NCBI RefSeq assembly: GCF_000348985.1
Contig: NC_035929.1
Location: 372,001 to 436,000, forward strand
Length of the DNA: 64,000 nucleotides
Source: Huiozyma naganishii CBS 8797
Lineage: Eukaryota; Ascomycota; Saccharomycetes; Saccharomycetales; Saccharomycetaceae
Reading direction: 5' to 3'
The position numbers and the translations under genes were made by a program. A model generated the notes under the pieces. It saw only the letters and a program-made list of their open reading frames with translations, did no database searches and was not told where the DNA came from. Shown here one piece after another: positions 27,877-36,311 of the stretch; positions within the stretch are counted from its first letter, which is position 1; the number at the start of each line of letters is the position of its first letter.

Positions 27877-29343
27877 ATGTCCGGGAAGTTTTCGAAGAAG
27901 AATTCGCAGAGGTACGTTGTTGTGCACAGGCCGCACGACGATCCGAACTACTACGATGCCGGGCGTTCGCAACATGTGTTCGTGCCCGTGGAGGATAAGA
28001 ATGCTGAGCACAGGGCCAGAAATGCACCCTCTGCGCCAGCTATGCCAACAGCACCAGCAGCGCCTGCAGCTCCCGCAGTGAGTAAGAACGAAAACGCCGG
28101 GACTGCGGCGCTGTACGGTATTGAGTTTGACGACTCGAAGTACGACTACACGAAGCATTTGAGACCCATCGGTGCCAACCCAGATTCTGTGTTTATTCCA
28201 TCGAAGACAAGCGCGCAAGGTGGCTCGGTGGGGAAAAAACAGAACATTGAAGACCTGTTTGTCGAGCCAGGGTACAAAGAGGAGCAACGCGCCGCTGCAA
28301 ACGTGAAACCGCGTCGTATTATGCCCTTTGGTAACTCCAAGGAAAACACCGAGTATTTAAAGCATCAGCAGGATGTCACGGACGATATTAAAGGGTTTAG
28401 GCCAGATATGAACCCGGCGCTAAGAGAGGTTTTGGAGGCACTGGAGGATGAGGCGTACGTGGTTAACGACGATATAGTGGTGAAGAGGCAACCTAAGACT
28501 TCTGAGGGTGCTCGGTCAGGAGCTGAAGCAGAGGAAGATGATGAGGACGATATTTTTGCCGAGCTGATGGGCGGCGGTGAAGCCGTTGACGAGGACGAGT
28601 TTGCAGAGGAGTTCGACGAGTGGGATAATGTAGACTACGACAACTACGAAGACGAAAAATACCAAACGGAGTTGAACCAGTTTGATAAGTTGGACAACCT
28701 GGAAGACCTGACACACATAGACTACCAGACAGATGTCAGGAGATTCCAAGCACAGAGCAAGCTCGAGAAGGAGGGGTTCGGATCCGATAACGATTTTGAC
28801 TCAGACGAAGAAGAACAAAACGAAGGTGAAGAGGAGGAAGAACAAGATGCTTTTGGTGACCTACCAGGGGATATTCAATTGAAGAGTGCAAAGAACAACA
28901 AGAAGAGCAAAAGGAAAGAACGTCGGAAGAAGGGTGCGATGTCCGATATTTCTGGGTTCTCCATGAGTTCCAGTGCAATTGCAAGGACAGAGACTATGAC
29001 GGTGTTGGACGATAAATATGAGAATATTATCGGCGGGTACGAAAATTATGAGGAAGAACAGGAGGAGGACGAAAATGAAAACTATAAACCATTTGACATG
29101 ACAGCAGAAAGACCAGATTTCGAGTCAATGCTGGACGACTTCTTGGATAACTACGAGCTAGAAGGCGGTGGCCGTAAGCTAGTTAAAAAGGACGAAGAGC
29201 TTCAAAAGTTTAAGGACGCAGCCGACGAGGTTTCCAAGGGGAAGTTATCGAAGAAAAGAAACCTGCAAAAACAACAACAGAAGGAAAAGAGTAAAAGTAA
29301 TGTTAATACGATCACAAATAGCTTGACCGGACTAACGCTGTGA
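27877..29343 (+). CDS. LTV1: Ltv1, 40S ribosome biogenesis and export factor
   Basis: Encodes 488 aa (S. cerevisiae Ltv1 is 463). Ltv1 binds pre-40S particles and helps position uS3/Rps3 before release by casein kinase. The N-terminus MSGKFSKKNSQRYVVVHRPH is conserved, followed by FDDSKYDYTKHLRPIG, an Ala/Pro linker, long acidic runs (EEDDEDDIFAEL; DEEEQNEGEEEEEQ) and the conserved C-terminal region RPDFESMLDDFLDNYELEGG. The Ser cluster in ISGFSMSSSAIARTE matches the region phosphorylated in yeast. It is convergent with NOP9 copy a (about 200 bp between stops). Confidence 0.95.
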   Translation: MSGKFSKKNSQRYVVVHRPHDDPNYYDAGRSQHVFVPVEDKNAEHRARNAPSAPAMPTAPAAPAAPAVSKNENAGTAALYGIEFDDSKYDYTKHLRPIGANPDSVFIPSKTSAQGGSVGKKQNIEDLFVEPGYKEEQRAAANVKPRRIMPFGNSKENTEYLKHQQDVTDDIKGFRPDMNPALREVLEALEDEAYVVNDDIVVKRQPKTSEGARSGAEAEEDDEDDIFAELMGGGEAVDEDEFAEEFDEWDNVDYDNYEDEKYQTELNQFDKLDNLEDLTHIDYQTDVRRFQAQSKLEKEGFGSDNDFDSDEEEQNEGEEEEEQDAFGDLPGDIQLKSAKNNKKSKRKERRKKGAMSDISGFSMSSSAIARTETMTVLDDKYENIIGGYENYEEEQEEDENENYKPFDMTAERPDFESMLDDFLDNYELEGGGRKLVKKDEELQKFKDAADEVSKGKLSKKRNLQKQQQKEKSKSNVNTITNSLTGLTL

Positions 29344-29545
29344 GAAAGCAGGCCATCCTAATTGCATTTTTGCCTTTGTTGTAACCTTTTTATAGATTTT
29401 AACCAATTCTTAGTTTGTGCAAATACGTATTCAAACACCGTCTTTTTAATGGTACCGTAGGGAGCACCTCTCATAGCAGCCATAGCACCATCATCAATAA
29501 CTTAAAATTGATATGTTTTATAATATACAATGCTCTTAGTCGTAT

Positions 29546-31588
29546 TTATGATCTATCACCTTCTGCTTCTTTCCCGGTTACCATTGAAATTCTGTCTCTT
29601 GTATGGTTTCCTGGAGTCCTCACGGCTTTCTGTCCCTCCATTCCGTGCTTTGCCGACTTTGGCTGCAGGGGCTTTGAGTCTGGGAACAGCTCCTTATCGT
29701 GCTCTTTGACCAGTTGCTTCCAGTCCCACCTTTTCCGGGCGTACAGCTCCAGGTTCCAGTTCTTCCAGACCTGCCGGCCGTATGTGCTGTTCTTCACCTT
29801 TTCGGACTCCTTCATCAGTGCGCCGGCAATCCGCTCCTTGTAAAGGGCCAGCTTGGCAGTGAAGTCCCACAGCTTGTCCATGACATGTGAGGCGTACGCA
29901 TTGCACGCCATCCCGACGGCGTCTTTGCACAGCACGTTCAGCAGCAGCTTCCTCTTGATGAAGTCCACGCGCTGCACCTGCAGGACGTGCTCCACCACAT
30001 GCGAGAACACCCCGTGGTAGCACATCTGCAGCAACCTCTCCTCGGGGAGCGCCAACATGCTATCGGTGGTGATGTTCAGGAACTTGTCGTCGTAGTCGAT
30101 CAGCTGCTCCAGAAACAGCGACCGCCTTCTCTCGTCCACGGTCGGCCAGTCGTCCCGCGTGTTCCCCAGTGTGGACGAACTCAGCGAGAGAGCGCTCTCC
30201 AGAATGTTCGCCTCCGCAGCGCTGTAGTACTTCTTGACCAGCTGGCCAATGACCTCCTCGCGAAGGTAGTTGCCCTCTTTGTTGCTGCTCTCGATGATCG
30301 TCGTCCCAAAGTCCATGTTCGAGTTCAGCAGGATGTCCAGCTCGGGCACCAGCGCGTCCAGGATCTCCCGGACCTCCTTGCTCTTCAGGTGCTTCAGCAG
30401 ACTCTGCACCACGAAGGCGCCCGTGGTGTCTCTCTTGGCCAGCTTCACAATACGGTCCGCCATGTACGGCCGGTACAGCCTCTCCACGTACTTGATCCTC
30501 CCGAACGCGATGACGTTCTCCAGGAAGTGCGACCCGACAGGGTCCGACAGCAGGTACTCTAGGAAGGACTCCTCCTTGGCGTCCTTCTCGTCCCCGACGG
30601 CAAACACCAGCCGCCAGAACGACCGGTCACGGTCAAAGATCCCTTCCACCTGGATGATCAGCTGCACGACCGGCGAGGCGACCTTGTCCACGCACAGTTC
30701 TCTGAACTTCGTCACCATCGAGGTGGTCACGTCCGCCTTGCTCTGTGCGCCATTGGTGAAGCTCCCGTACAGCGTCGTGATCAGGTCGCGCAGCTGGCCC
30801 TTGAAGGACTCCGGCGTCTGGTACGTTCTGTTGAAGTCCTCGTTGTCCCCCAGTTCGATCATCTTCCGCGCGATCTTCGACTTCTTCGACCGCAGCGTCG
30901 AGTTGTTCTGCACCGTGCTGGCAGCAGCTTCGAGGACAGGGATCAGGATCAGGCAGCCGCAGCACATGCGACGCATGCTCGTGTTGCACCATCTCTCGCA
31001 GGTGCGGCCGCATTCGTTCAGCATGAACAGGAACATGTTCTCCATGCTGACAAACACGTCGCCCTCAGCAGGCTGCGCATCAAAGCTCGGCGTCAGCAGC
31101 TCCTTCTCTACAAGCGCAGCACTCCGGACCAGCAGGGTCTCGAGCACATGCGAGGCATACTTGTGGCACGCCATTCCGAAGAACACGCCGTTGAACGCCT
31201 GAAACAGCGTCCTCAATTGGGAGTCGTCACACTCGAGGATCAACCGCTCCATCAACTTCGAGCAGATCTGCGACGTCACCAGCTTCAGCTCCTTGCCGGC
31301 AGCCTCGCCTACCACACTCGCCACAAAGTGCTGCTTCTCCTCCGGGGTCTCAAACGCGTCCAATGCGAGCGTCGCCTCGGCCTGCTTGAAGTACTCCAGT
31401 TCTTCTCTGTCCAGCACCCCAAAGAACATGGCGTTCCCAGTGGCAGAACCGCCAGCAGCAGCCTCGGCAGCCTCTTCCTGGGGCACATCTGCCTTGTGCT
31501 CGGCGTGGCTCACATCCTCGCCGGTGCCCGGCGCAAACGCGTCTTTCTTCTGCTTCTTCAGCAGTTTCCTACCTCTCGCCTTAGCCAT
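29546..31588 (-). CDS. NOP9: Nop9 Pumilio-repeat nucleolar protein, copy a (frame-patched, possibly degenerate)
   Basis: Encodes 680 aa. Nop9 has Pumilio-like repeats, binds 20S pre-rRNA and is needed for 18S rRNA maturation. Blocks such as [33 protein letters not shown] and [14 protein letters not shown] identify it. Compared with copy b, four single-base indels (-1,+1,+1,-1) between about 30930 and 31020 replace some 30 conserved residues around [16 protein letters not shown] with a Cys/Arg-rich sequence, then restore the frame. A further -1 near 29635 changes the C-terminal tail, which ends just outside the duplicated segment. A Pro replaces the conserved Leu of RLYRLYM. The frame is full length, but loss of a Pumilio repeat would probably impair it. 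Sequence error in this copy is a serious alternative. Confidence 0.85.
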   Translation of the reverse strand: MAKARGRKLLKKQKKDAFAPGTGEDVSHAEHKADVPQEEAAEAAAGGSATGNAMFFGVLDREELEYFKQAEATLALDAFETPEEKQHFVASVVGEAAGKELKLVTSQICSKLMERLILECDDSQLRTLFQAFNGVFFGMACHKYASHVLETLLVRSAALVEKELLTPSFDAQPAEGDVFVSMENMFLFMLNECGRTCERWCNTSMRRMCCGCLILIPVLEAAASTVQNNSTLRSKKSKIARKMIELGDNEDFNRTYQTPESFKGQLRDLITTLYGSFTNGAQSKADVTTSMVTKFRELCVDKVASPVVQLIIQVEGIFDRDRSFWRLVFAVGDEKDAKEESFLEYLLSDPVGSHFLENVIAFGRIKYVERLYRPYMADRIVKLAKRDTTGAFVVQSLLKHLKSKEVREILDALVPELDILLNSNMDFGTTIIESSNKEGNYLREEVIGQLVKKYYSAAEANILESALSLSSSTLGNTRDDWPTVDERRRSLFLEQLIDYDDKFLNITTDSMLALPEERLLQMCYHGVFSHVVEHVLQVQRVDFIKRKLLLNVLCKDAVGMACNAYASHVMDKLWDFTAKLALYKERIAGALMKESEKVKNSTYGRQVWKNWNLELYARKRWDWKQLVKEHDKELFPDSKPLQPKSAKHGMEGQKAVRTPGNHTRDRISMVTGKEAEGDRS

Positions 31589-31659
31589 TCCCCAGCGCTC
31601 TGTAACTTACCGGACTCTCCCCCAAACCAATTGAACCTCGCTTCAATACCGCACTCTCG

Positions 31660-31705
31660 GGCTCATCGCATCGCATCTCGAAACTTTCAATACTGAAATT
31701 TTTCA
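31660..31705 (-). promoter_or_regulatory. PAC and RRPE sites of NOP9 copy a
   Basis: On the minus strand, reading toward NOP9: RRPE TGAAAAATTT (31705-31696) and PAC GCGATGAGCC (31669-31660), with an extra GCGATG just before the PAC. This is the classical ribosome-biogenesis promoter pair, and the same pair is retained in copy b. Confidence 0.8.
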
Positions 31706-31846
31706 CTTTTGTTCACCGCCAAGCATTAAATAAGCGCATCGGTACGTACTGTGGGGTGCCCATCGAACAACCGCTGGTGTTCAGGCCTCTATATGTAGCT
31801 GGTCGGTGCGGGAATGGTGTATGGTACATGCTGGATGGAGATGGGA

Positions 31847-33547
31847 TCAGTCGTCCTGGTCCCAATTGCCCGGTCTCCGCGCCTGCGGGGCAGCTGGCCC
31901 GCCGGCCTTCTTAGCCATGATGATCTGGTCGACCGAGAGCACGGTCGTGGCAGCCTCCGTCGCGACGTTGACCGCGAACTTCTTCATCGCCAGCATGTCG
32001 TAGACCCCCCTCTCTCTCTGATATCCGTGACACCGTCGTCGTGCTCGCCCTCCGTCGTCGATCCCCTTGCACAGGCTGTCGATGCCCGCCGTGGGTGCAG
32101 CCGCATGCGCCGCGTACAGGTTGGGCAGCACCTCGTTCACGTCTGCGCCGGAGGTCTGTGCGAGGATCCGAGGGACCACCTCGAACGCCAGCGCGTACTG
32201 CTTGATCGCCAGCTGTAGAAGCCCCGGGGTCGTCTCGCCGAACTTGGTGATCCGGGAGACCAGCTCGATCTCCGTGGCACCGGCGCCGGCGAGCAGCTTC
32301 CCGCCCTCCGGTTTCATCAGGCCCTTGATCGCGGACACACCGTCGTCGACCGCGCGCTCGACGTCGTCCAGGTGGTTCTGCGTCGCACCGCGCAGGATGA
32401 TCGTCGCTGTCCGCGACACCTCCTCGGCCTCCTGCTTGAATACAGTGACCCTGTCCCCACCAATCTCCATCGTCTTCACCGTGTCTATCGTGCCCAGCTC
32501 CTCAGGTGTGGGCGCCCCCAACCGCGGCAGCGGCGACGCACCGCACACCCGGCAGATCCGTCTCAGCTCGAACTTGCTGCCGACTTTGAGCACGAGGATC
32601 CCGTACCGGTTCAAGTAGTGCAACGCGAGCTCGCCGACGGTGGACCCTGCTATGACGCACGAGACGCCCATGTCTGCGATCTCCTTCATCATTGCGTCGA
32701 TCTGCGTCTCCTCGCCCTTCGAGAAGTCCAGCATCTCCTGTGCGTTGTGCAGCAACACAGTGCCCTTCGTCTCTGTCCCCGCGATGTCCAGAGGGCAGGT
32801 GAACACGGCCACTTTGTGCTTCGCGGTCTCAGGGAGGCTCTTCACGTGGCCCGCGGGCTCCGTGTTGAACACCATCCCCTTAATCACGGCCGCGTCGGCA
32901 AGCGATCCACCCATGATCTTGACCACTCTGATGGAGTCGACGTTGAATTGGGACGCGGAGACAGCAGCAGCCGGTGGCAGAACGTGCGCCACGGCCTCCG
33001 CAACGAGCTTACTCAGCAGATCCTCATACCCGTGTTGCTTCGACGCAATTACAGGGCGGACCACCTTCGCAAGCTCCGTCTGGCTTCTCTTGTCGACAAC
33101 TTCTGCGACGACTAGCTTGTCCAATTCCCCCAACACAAAGCTCTTCGCCATGTGGTACCCCTGGATGATCTCCACGGCAGACAGCCCCATTGCAATCAAT
33201 TTCTCAGACACGTTCAGCAATTCCCCAGCAAGGACCATCACAAGGTTTGTTCCGTCACCAACGTCCAGTTTCTGCTGTTCAGTGGCCATCACGAGCACTT
33301 TCACCGCCGGGTGCACGATCTCCAACTCCCTAAGCATCGTGGCCGCGTCGTTGCTCACCACGACTTTCCCCAGATGGTTCACAATGATCTTGTTGCACCC
33401 ACAGGGCCCCATCGACGTCAGGCACATCTGGTGGATCTCCCGGATCGCAGCAATCGACTTGTTAATCTGCCCATCGGCGTTCGAGTAGCTGTTGTAGCCC
33501 TGCTTGAAAAGCCCAGCGTTCGGGTTCTGCGGTAATTTCAACGACAT
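31847..33547 (-). CDS. CCT8: Chaperonin CCT/TRiC theta subunit, copy a (local compensated frameshift)
   Basis: Encodes 566 aa (S. cerevisiae Cct8 is 568). It is one of eight ATPase subunits of the cytosolic chaperonin that folds actin and tubulin. The start SLKLPQNPNAGLFKQGYNSY, MGPCGCNKIIVNHLGK, VGDGTNLVMVLAGELL (ATP site with GDGT) and the end RRPGNWDQDD are typical. Compared with copy b, an extra G near 32060 and two extra bases in the AG/G run near 32010 shift the frame for about 17 codons, so a conserved GVTDIREEGVYDM region reads RRRCHGYQRERGVYDM. At two other positions (Lys in ASKQHG, Ile in AVIKGMVF) this copy matches the family better than copy b. Its upstream region, with CTATATAGAG, looks like the native promoter. 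Confidence 0.9.
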   Translation of the reverse strand: MSLKLPQNPNAGLFKQGYNSYSNADGQINKSIAAIREIHQMCLTSMGPCGCNKIIVNHLGKVVVSNDAATMLRELEIVHPAVKVLVMATEQQKLDVGDGTNLVMVLAGELLNVSEKLIAMGLSAVEIIQGYHMAKSFVLGELDKLVVAEVVDKRSQTELAKVVRPVIASKQHGYEDLLSKLVAEAVAHVLPPAAAVSASQFNVDSIRVVKIMGGSLADAAVIKGMVFNTEPAGHVKSLPETAKHKVAVFTCPLDIAGTETKGTVLLHNAQEMLDFSKGEETQIDAMMKEIADMGVSCVIAGSTVGELALHYLNRYGILVLKVGSKFELRRICRVCGASPLPRLGAPTPEELGTIDTVKTMEIGGDRVTVFKQEAEEVSRTATIILRGATQNHLDDVERAVDDGVSAIKGLMKPEGGKLLAGAGATEIELVSRITKFGETTPGLLQLAIKQYALAFEVVPRILAQTSGADVNEVLPNLYAAHAAAPTAGIDSLCKGIDDGGRARRRCHGYQRERGVYDMLAMKKFAVNVATEAATTVLSVDQIIMAKKAGGPAAPQARRPGNWDQDD

Positions 33548-33685
33548 GTGCTGGGGTGTGTTGTAGAACTGGGCTTGTGTCTGTGTCTGTGTGTAACCGC
33601 AATACTCTACTACTGCGAATTGAGGAACCCTCTATATAGAGCTTCAAAACTGACGTCTTCAAAACGTCAAATTTTTCTCTTCCAA

Positions 33686-33834
33686 AGCCCTAAGATAAGA
33701 CTTAATTAGGGCTTGACCGTAAATCCTAACCCTAATCCACAACAGAATTAGGGCTTCTTAATAAGCCCTAACACACACCTAAACTAGGGCTTGCCACAAA
33801 CCCTAACTGCTGCCAAACTCACACCAAACCCTAA
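33686..33834. promoter_or_regulatory. Array of eight Tbf1-type ARCCCTAA sites
   Basis: Seven exact matches to ARCCCTAA lie in 149 bp: 33686-33693(+), 33706-33713(-), 33728-33735(+), 33748-33755(-), 33764-33771(+), 33799-33806(+) and 33827-33834(+). An eighth, 33784-33791(-), has one mismatch. Starts are 15-28 bp apart, mostly 20-22 bp. The core is the TTAGGG-like sequence bound by the Myb-type factor Tbf1, which drives snoRNA genes and insulates subtelomeres in yeasts. Binding here is inferred from sequence only. Confidence 0.8.
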
Positions 33835-33869
33835 AATCTTCTCCTCGTACAAAGCGACATTTCCAACAG

Positions 33870-33876
33870 CCAATCA
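33870..33876 (+). promoter_or_regulatory. CCAAT box (Hap2/3/4/5-type) upstream of SDH1
   Basis: CCAATCA, matching the CCAATNA core of the Hap2/3/4/5 activator of respiratory genes, lies 372 bp upstream of the SDH1 ATG. SDH1 in S. cerevisiae is a Hap target, so the site is plausible but untested. Confidence 0.5.
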
Positions 33877-34198
33877 GATCCGACCGCTGGCCGCCGCCCA
33901 CAGTGAACTCCGGAGAAACGGAGGGGGAAAACGAACCCCGAAACAGCGGAGAGTCTACGATTGGAAGTTTCCAAGCACTGCGTTGCATATATATATATAA
34001 GAGAGGTGACTGTGGTGAAGTAAGCAGATTGGAGATTGTAGATTGCAAGTCTCGGGGGTTGGTCTATAGAGGTTGCATTGGTAGAGTTTGCACTGCAGTG
34101 TTTTGACGGCGGTTTCTGTTTCCTGCGTGGTTGTTATCTTTTTAAGTAAGCGCTCTCTTTTGCTGTACACAATTGAGATATAAGATATACAATAAGAT

Positions 34199-34235
34199 AA
34201 ACACACTGAAAACACACTGAAAACACACTGAAAAC
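34199..34235 (+). repeat. Three tandem 11-bp repeats in the SDH1 leader
   Basis: AAACACACTGA occurs three times head to tail (34199-34231) followed by a partial fourth unit, ending 12 bp before the SDH1 ATG. It probably lies within the 5' untranslated leader. Confidence 0.9.
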
Positions 34236-34247
34236 AAACAAGCAAAC

Positions 34248-36170
34248 ATGCTTTCTCTGAGGGTGAAGAATATTCCTGCTGTGAGGAGACAGTTTAGTTC
34301 TCTAGCGAGGAGGCTGCAACAACAGACAGTGGGGCCCGATATCAAGGGTTCCTCTGTGAAAAACCCTTTCAAGACGGGTGACTACCATGTGGTAGACCAC
34401 GAGTACGACTGTGTTGTGGTTGGTGCCGGTGGGGCAGGGTTGAGGGCTGCCTTTGGGCTTGCAGAGGCAGGGTTCAAAACGGCTTGTATATCGAAATTGT
34501 TTCCTACAAGATCGCATACGGTCGCTGCTCAAGGTGGTATCAATGCCGCTTTGGGGAATATGCATCCTGATAACTGGAAGTGGCACATGTACGATACAGT
34601 GAAGGGGTCAGACTGGCTTGGTGACCAGGATTCTATCCACTACATGACCAAAGAGGCTCCAGAGGCAATCATCGAGCTGGAACACTTCGGTATGCCCTTC
34701 TCAAGAAACGAGGAGGGGAGGATCTACCAAAGAGCGTTTGGTGGACAGTCGAAGGAATTCGGCAAAGGTGGACAAGCGTATAGGACCTGTGCCGTTGCAG
34801 ACAGAACAGGTCACGCCATGTTGCACACTCTGTACGGACAAGCTCTAAATCACGATTGTAACTTCTTCATCGAGTTCTTTGCACTGGATTTGCTCACACA
34901 CAACGGTGAGGTCGTCGGTGTCATCGCTTATAACCAAGAGGACGGTACTATCCACAGATTTAGAGCTCACAAGACCGTTATCGCCACCGGGGGGTATGGG
35001 AGAGCGTACTTCTCGTGTACTTCTGCTCATACGTGTACCGGTGACGGTAACGCGATGGTTTCGCGTGCTGGGTTCCCCCTACAGGACTTAGAATTTATCC
35101 AGTTCCACCCTTCAGGTATCTACGGGTCCGGGTGTCTGATCACGGAGGGTGCCCGTGGTGAAGGTGGGTTCTTGTTGAACTCGGAAGGTGAGAGATTCAT
35201 GGAACGGTACGCACCAACGGCAAAGGATCTTGCCAGTAGAGACGTCGTTTCGCGTGCTATCACCATGGAGATCAGAGCCGGTAGAGGTGTAGGTAAGGAG
35301 AAGGACCACATGTTCTTGCAATTGTCCCACTTGCCACCAGCGGTCCTAAAGGAGAGACTGCCAGGTATTTCAGAGACGGCAGCGATCTTCTCAGGTGTCG
35401 ACGTCACAAAGGAACCGATCCCAATTGTGCCAACGGTCCACTACAACATGGGTGGTATCCCTACAAAATGGACCGGTGAAGCGTTGACCATCGATGAGGA
35501 GACCGGAGAGGATAAAGTTATTCCAGGGCTGATGGCCTGCGGTGAAGCCGCATGTGTGTCCGTCCACGGCGCTAACAGACTAGGTGCCAATTCTTTATTG
35601 GACTTGGTGGTGTTTGGTCGTGCAGTGGCACACACAGTAAGTGACTCGTTGCAACCGGGGCTACCACATAAGCCTGTTCCAGCGGATATCGGTAAAGAAT
35701 CCATCGCTAACTTGGACAAAATCAGAAACGCATCTGGATCGAGATCCACCGCGGAGATCAGAATGAAGATGAAAAAGACCATGCAGAAGGACGTCTCCGT
35801 CTTCAGAATGCAGGAGACCTTGGATGAGGGTGTGAGCAATATAACCGCCGTGTGCGACTCGTTTAAGGATGTTGCGACCACGGATAGATCCATGATATGG
35901 AACTCAGACCTCGTTGAGACCCTCGAGTTGCAGAACTTGCTAACCTGTGCGAAACAGACAGCAGTCTCCGCCGCCAACAGGAAGGAGTCCCGTGGTGCAC
36001 ACGCAAGAGAGGACTACCCGAAGAGAGACGACGAGAACTGGATGAAGCACACACTGTCTTGGAACAAGGATATTTCAGACCCAGTGACTTTGAAGTACAG
36101 AAATGTCATCTACAAGACTTTGGACGAGAACGAGTGTCCATCTGTGCCACCTGCCATTAGATCTTATTAG
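34248..36170 (+). CDS. SDH1: Succinate dehydrogenase flavoprotein subunit
   Basis: Encodes 640 aa (S. cerevisiae Sdh1 is also 640). It is the FAD-bearing catalytic subunit of complex II, oxidising succinate to fumarate in the mitochondrial matrix. The N-terminal 35 residues ([20 protein letters not shown]) form a basic presequence. The dinucleotide fold [20 protein letters not shown] and the FAD-attachment region [17 protein letters not shown] (covalent His near residue 90) are intact. So are [38 protein letters not shown] and [20 protein letters not shown]. It could derive from either the SDH1 (YKL148C) or the YJL045W ohnologue; the GYP6 neighbour recalls the YJL045W side. It diverges from CCT8 copy a. 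Confidence 0.97.
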   Translation: MLSLRVKNIPAVRRQFSSLARRLQQQTVGPDIKGSSVKNPFKTGDYHVVDHEYDCVVVGAGGAGLRAAFGLAEAGFKTACISKLFPTRSHTVAAQGGINAALGNMHPDNWKWHMYDTVKGSDWLGDQDSIHYMTKEAPEAIIELEHFGMPFSRNEEGRIYQRAFGGQSKEFGKGGQAYRTCAVADRTGHAMLHTLYGQALNHDCNFFIEFFALDLLTHNGEVVGVIAYNQEDGTIHRFRAHKTVIATGGYGRAYFSCTSAHTCTGDGNAMVSRAGFPLQDLEFIQFHPSGIYGSGCLITEGARGEGGFLLNSEGERFMERYAPTAKDLASRDVVSRAITMEIRAGRGVGKEKDHMFLQLSHLPPAVLKERLPGISETAAIFSGVDVTKEPIPIVPTVHYNMGGIPTKWTGEALTIDEETGEDKVIPGLMACGEAACVSVHGANRLGANSLLDLVVFGRAVAHTVSDSLQPGLPHKPVPADIGKESIANLDKIRNASGSRSTAEIRMKMKKTMQKDVSVFRMQETLDEGVSNITAVCDSFKDVATTDRSMIWNSDLVETLELQNLLTCAKQTAVSAANRKESRGAHAREDYPKRDDENWMKHTLSWNKDISDPVTLKYRNVIYKTLDENECPSVPPAIRSY

Positions 36171-36311
36171 CCTCACGAGCAATGAACAAGAAGGAGAGTG
36201 GGTATTTAATGTATCCCTCCCTTACTAGTCATTATTATTATTTATTGAGTTATGTATGTACCCATTTATTTATTAGAATGAAAGAGATATCAAGAATAAC
36301 ACAGAGAAGTC

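Larger units (their letters stand above)
29563..33547 (-). repeat. Inverted duplication CCT8-NOP9, copy a
   Basis: This 3985-bp segment matches 55164-59146 in inverted orientation. Homology begins exactly at the CCT8 ATG and ends eight codons before the end of NOP9, after the sequence AAGAAGCAG. The 258-bp CCT8-NOP9 intergenic region has the same length in both copies. The differences I found are about five substitutions and seven small indels; the 2-bp difference in length is fully explained by these indels. Confidence 0.95.
33548..34247. promoter_or_regulatory. CCT8a-SDH1 divergent intergenic region
   Basis: This 700-bp region separates the divergent CCT8a and SDH1 starts. From the CCT8 side it holds a TATA-like CTATATAGAG near 33630, a duplicated CTTCAAAAC around a CRE-like TGACGTCT (about 33641-33670), the Tbf1-type array (33686-33834), a CCAAT box, an AT-run TATATATATATAA near 33988 and the 11-bp leader repeats before SDH1. 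I looked for a box C/D or H/ACA snoRNA near the Tbf1 sites and could not identify one by eye. Confidence 0.6.

Noticed and set aside
30270..31202. 310-codon open frame antisense to NOP9 (also at 57506-58438)
   Set aside because: Composition is explained by the GC-rich NOP9 codons on the other strand. The frame is equally open in both copies because they are near identical, so that is not independent evidence.
32640..33488. 282-codon open frame antisense to CCT8 (also at 55223-56071)
   Set aside because: A shadow of a strongly conserved chaperonin frame; no similarity to any family.
33835..34198. snoRNA gene downstream of the Tbf1-type array
   Set aside because: No box C (RTGATGA) with box D (CTGA), and no H/ACA hairpin pair, could be placed convincingly by eye, although CTGA occurs in the leader repeats.
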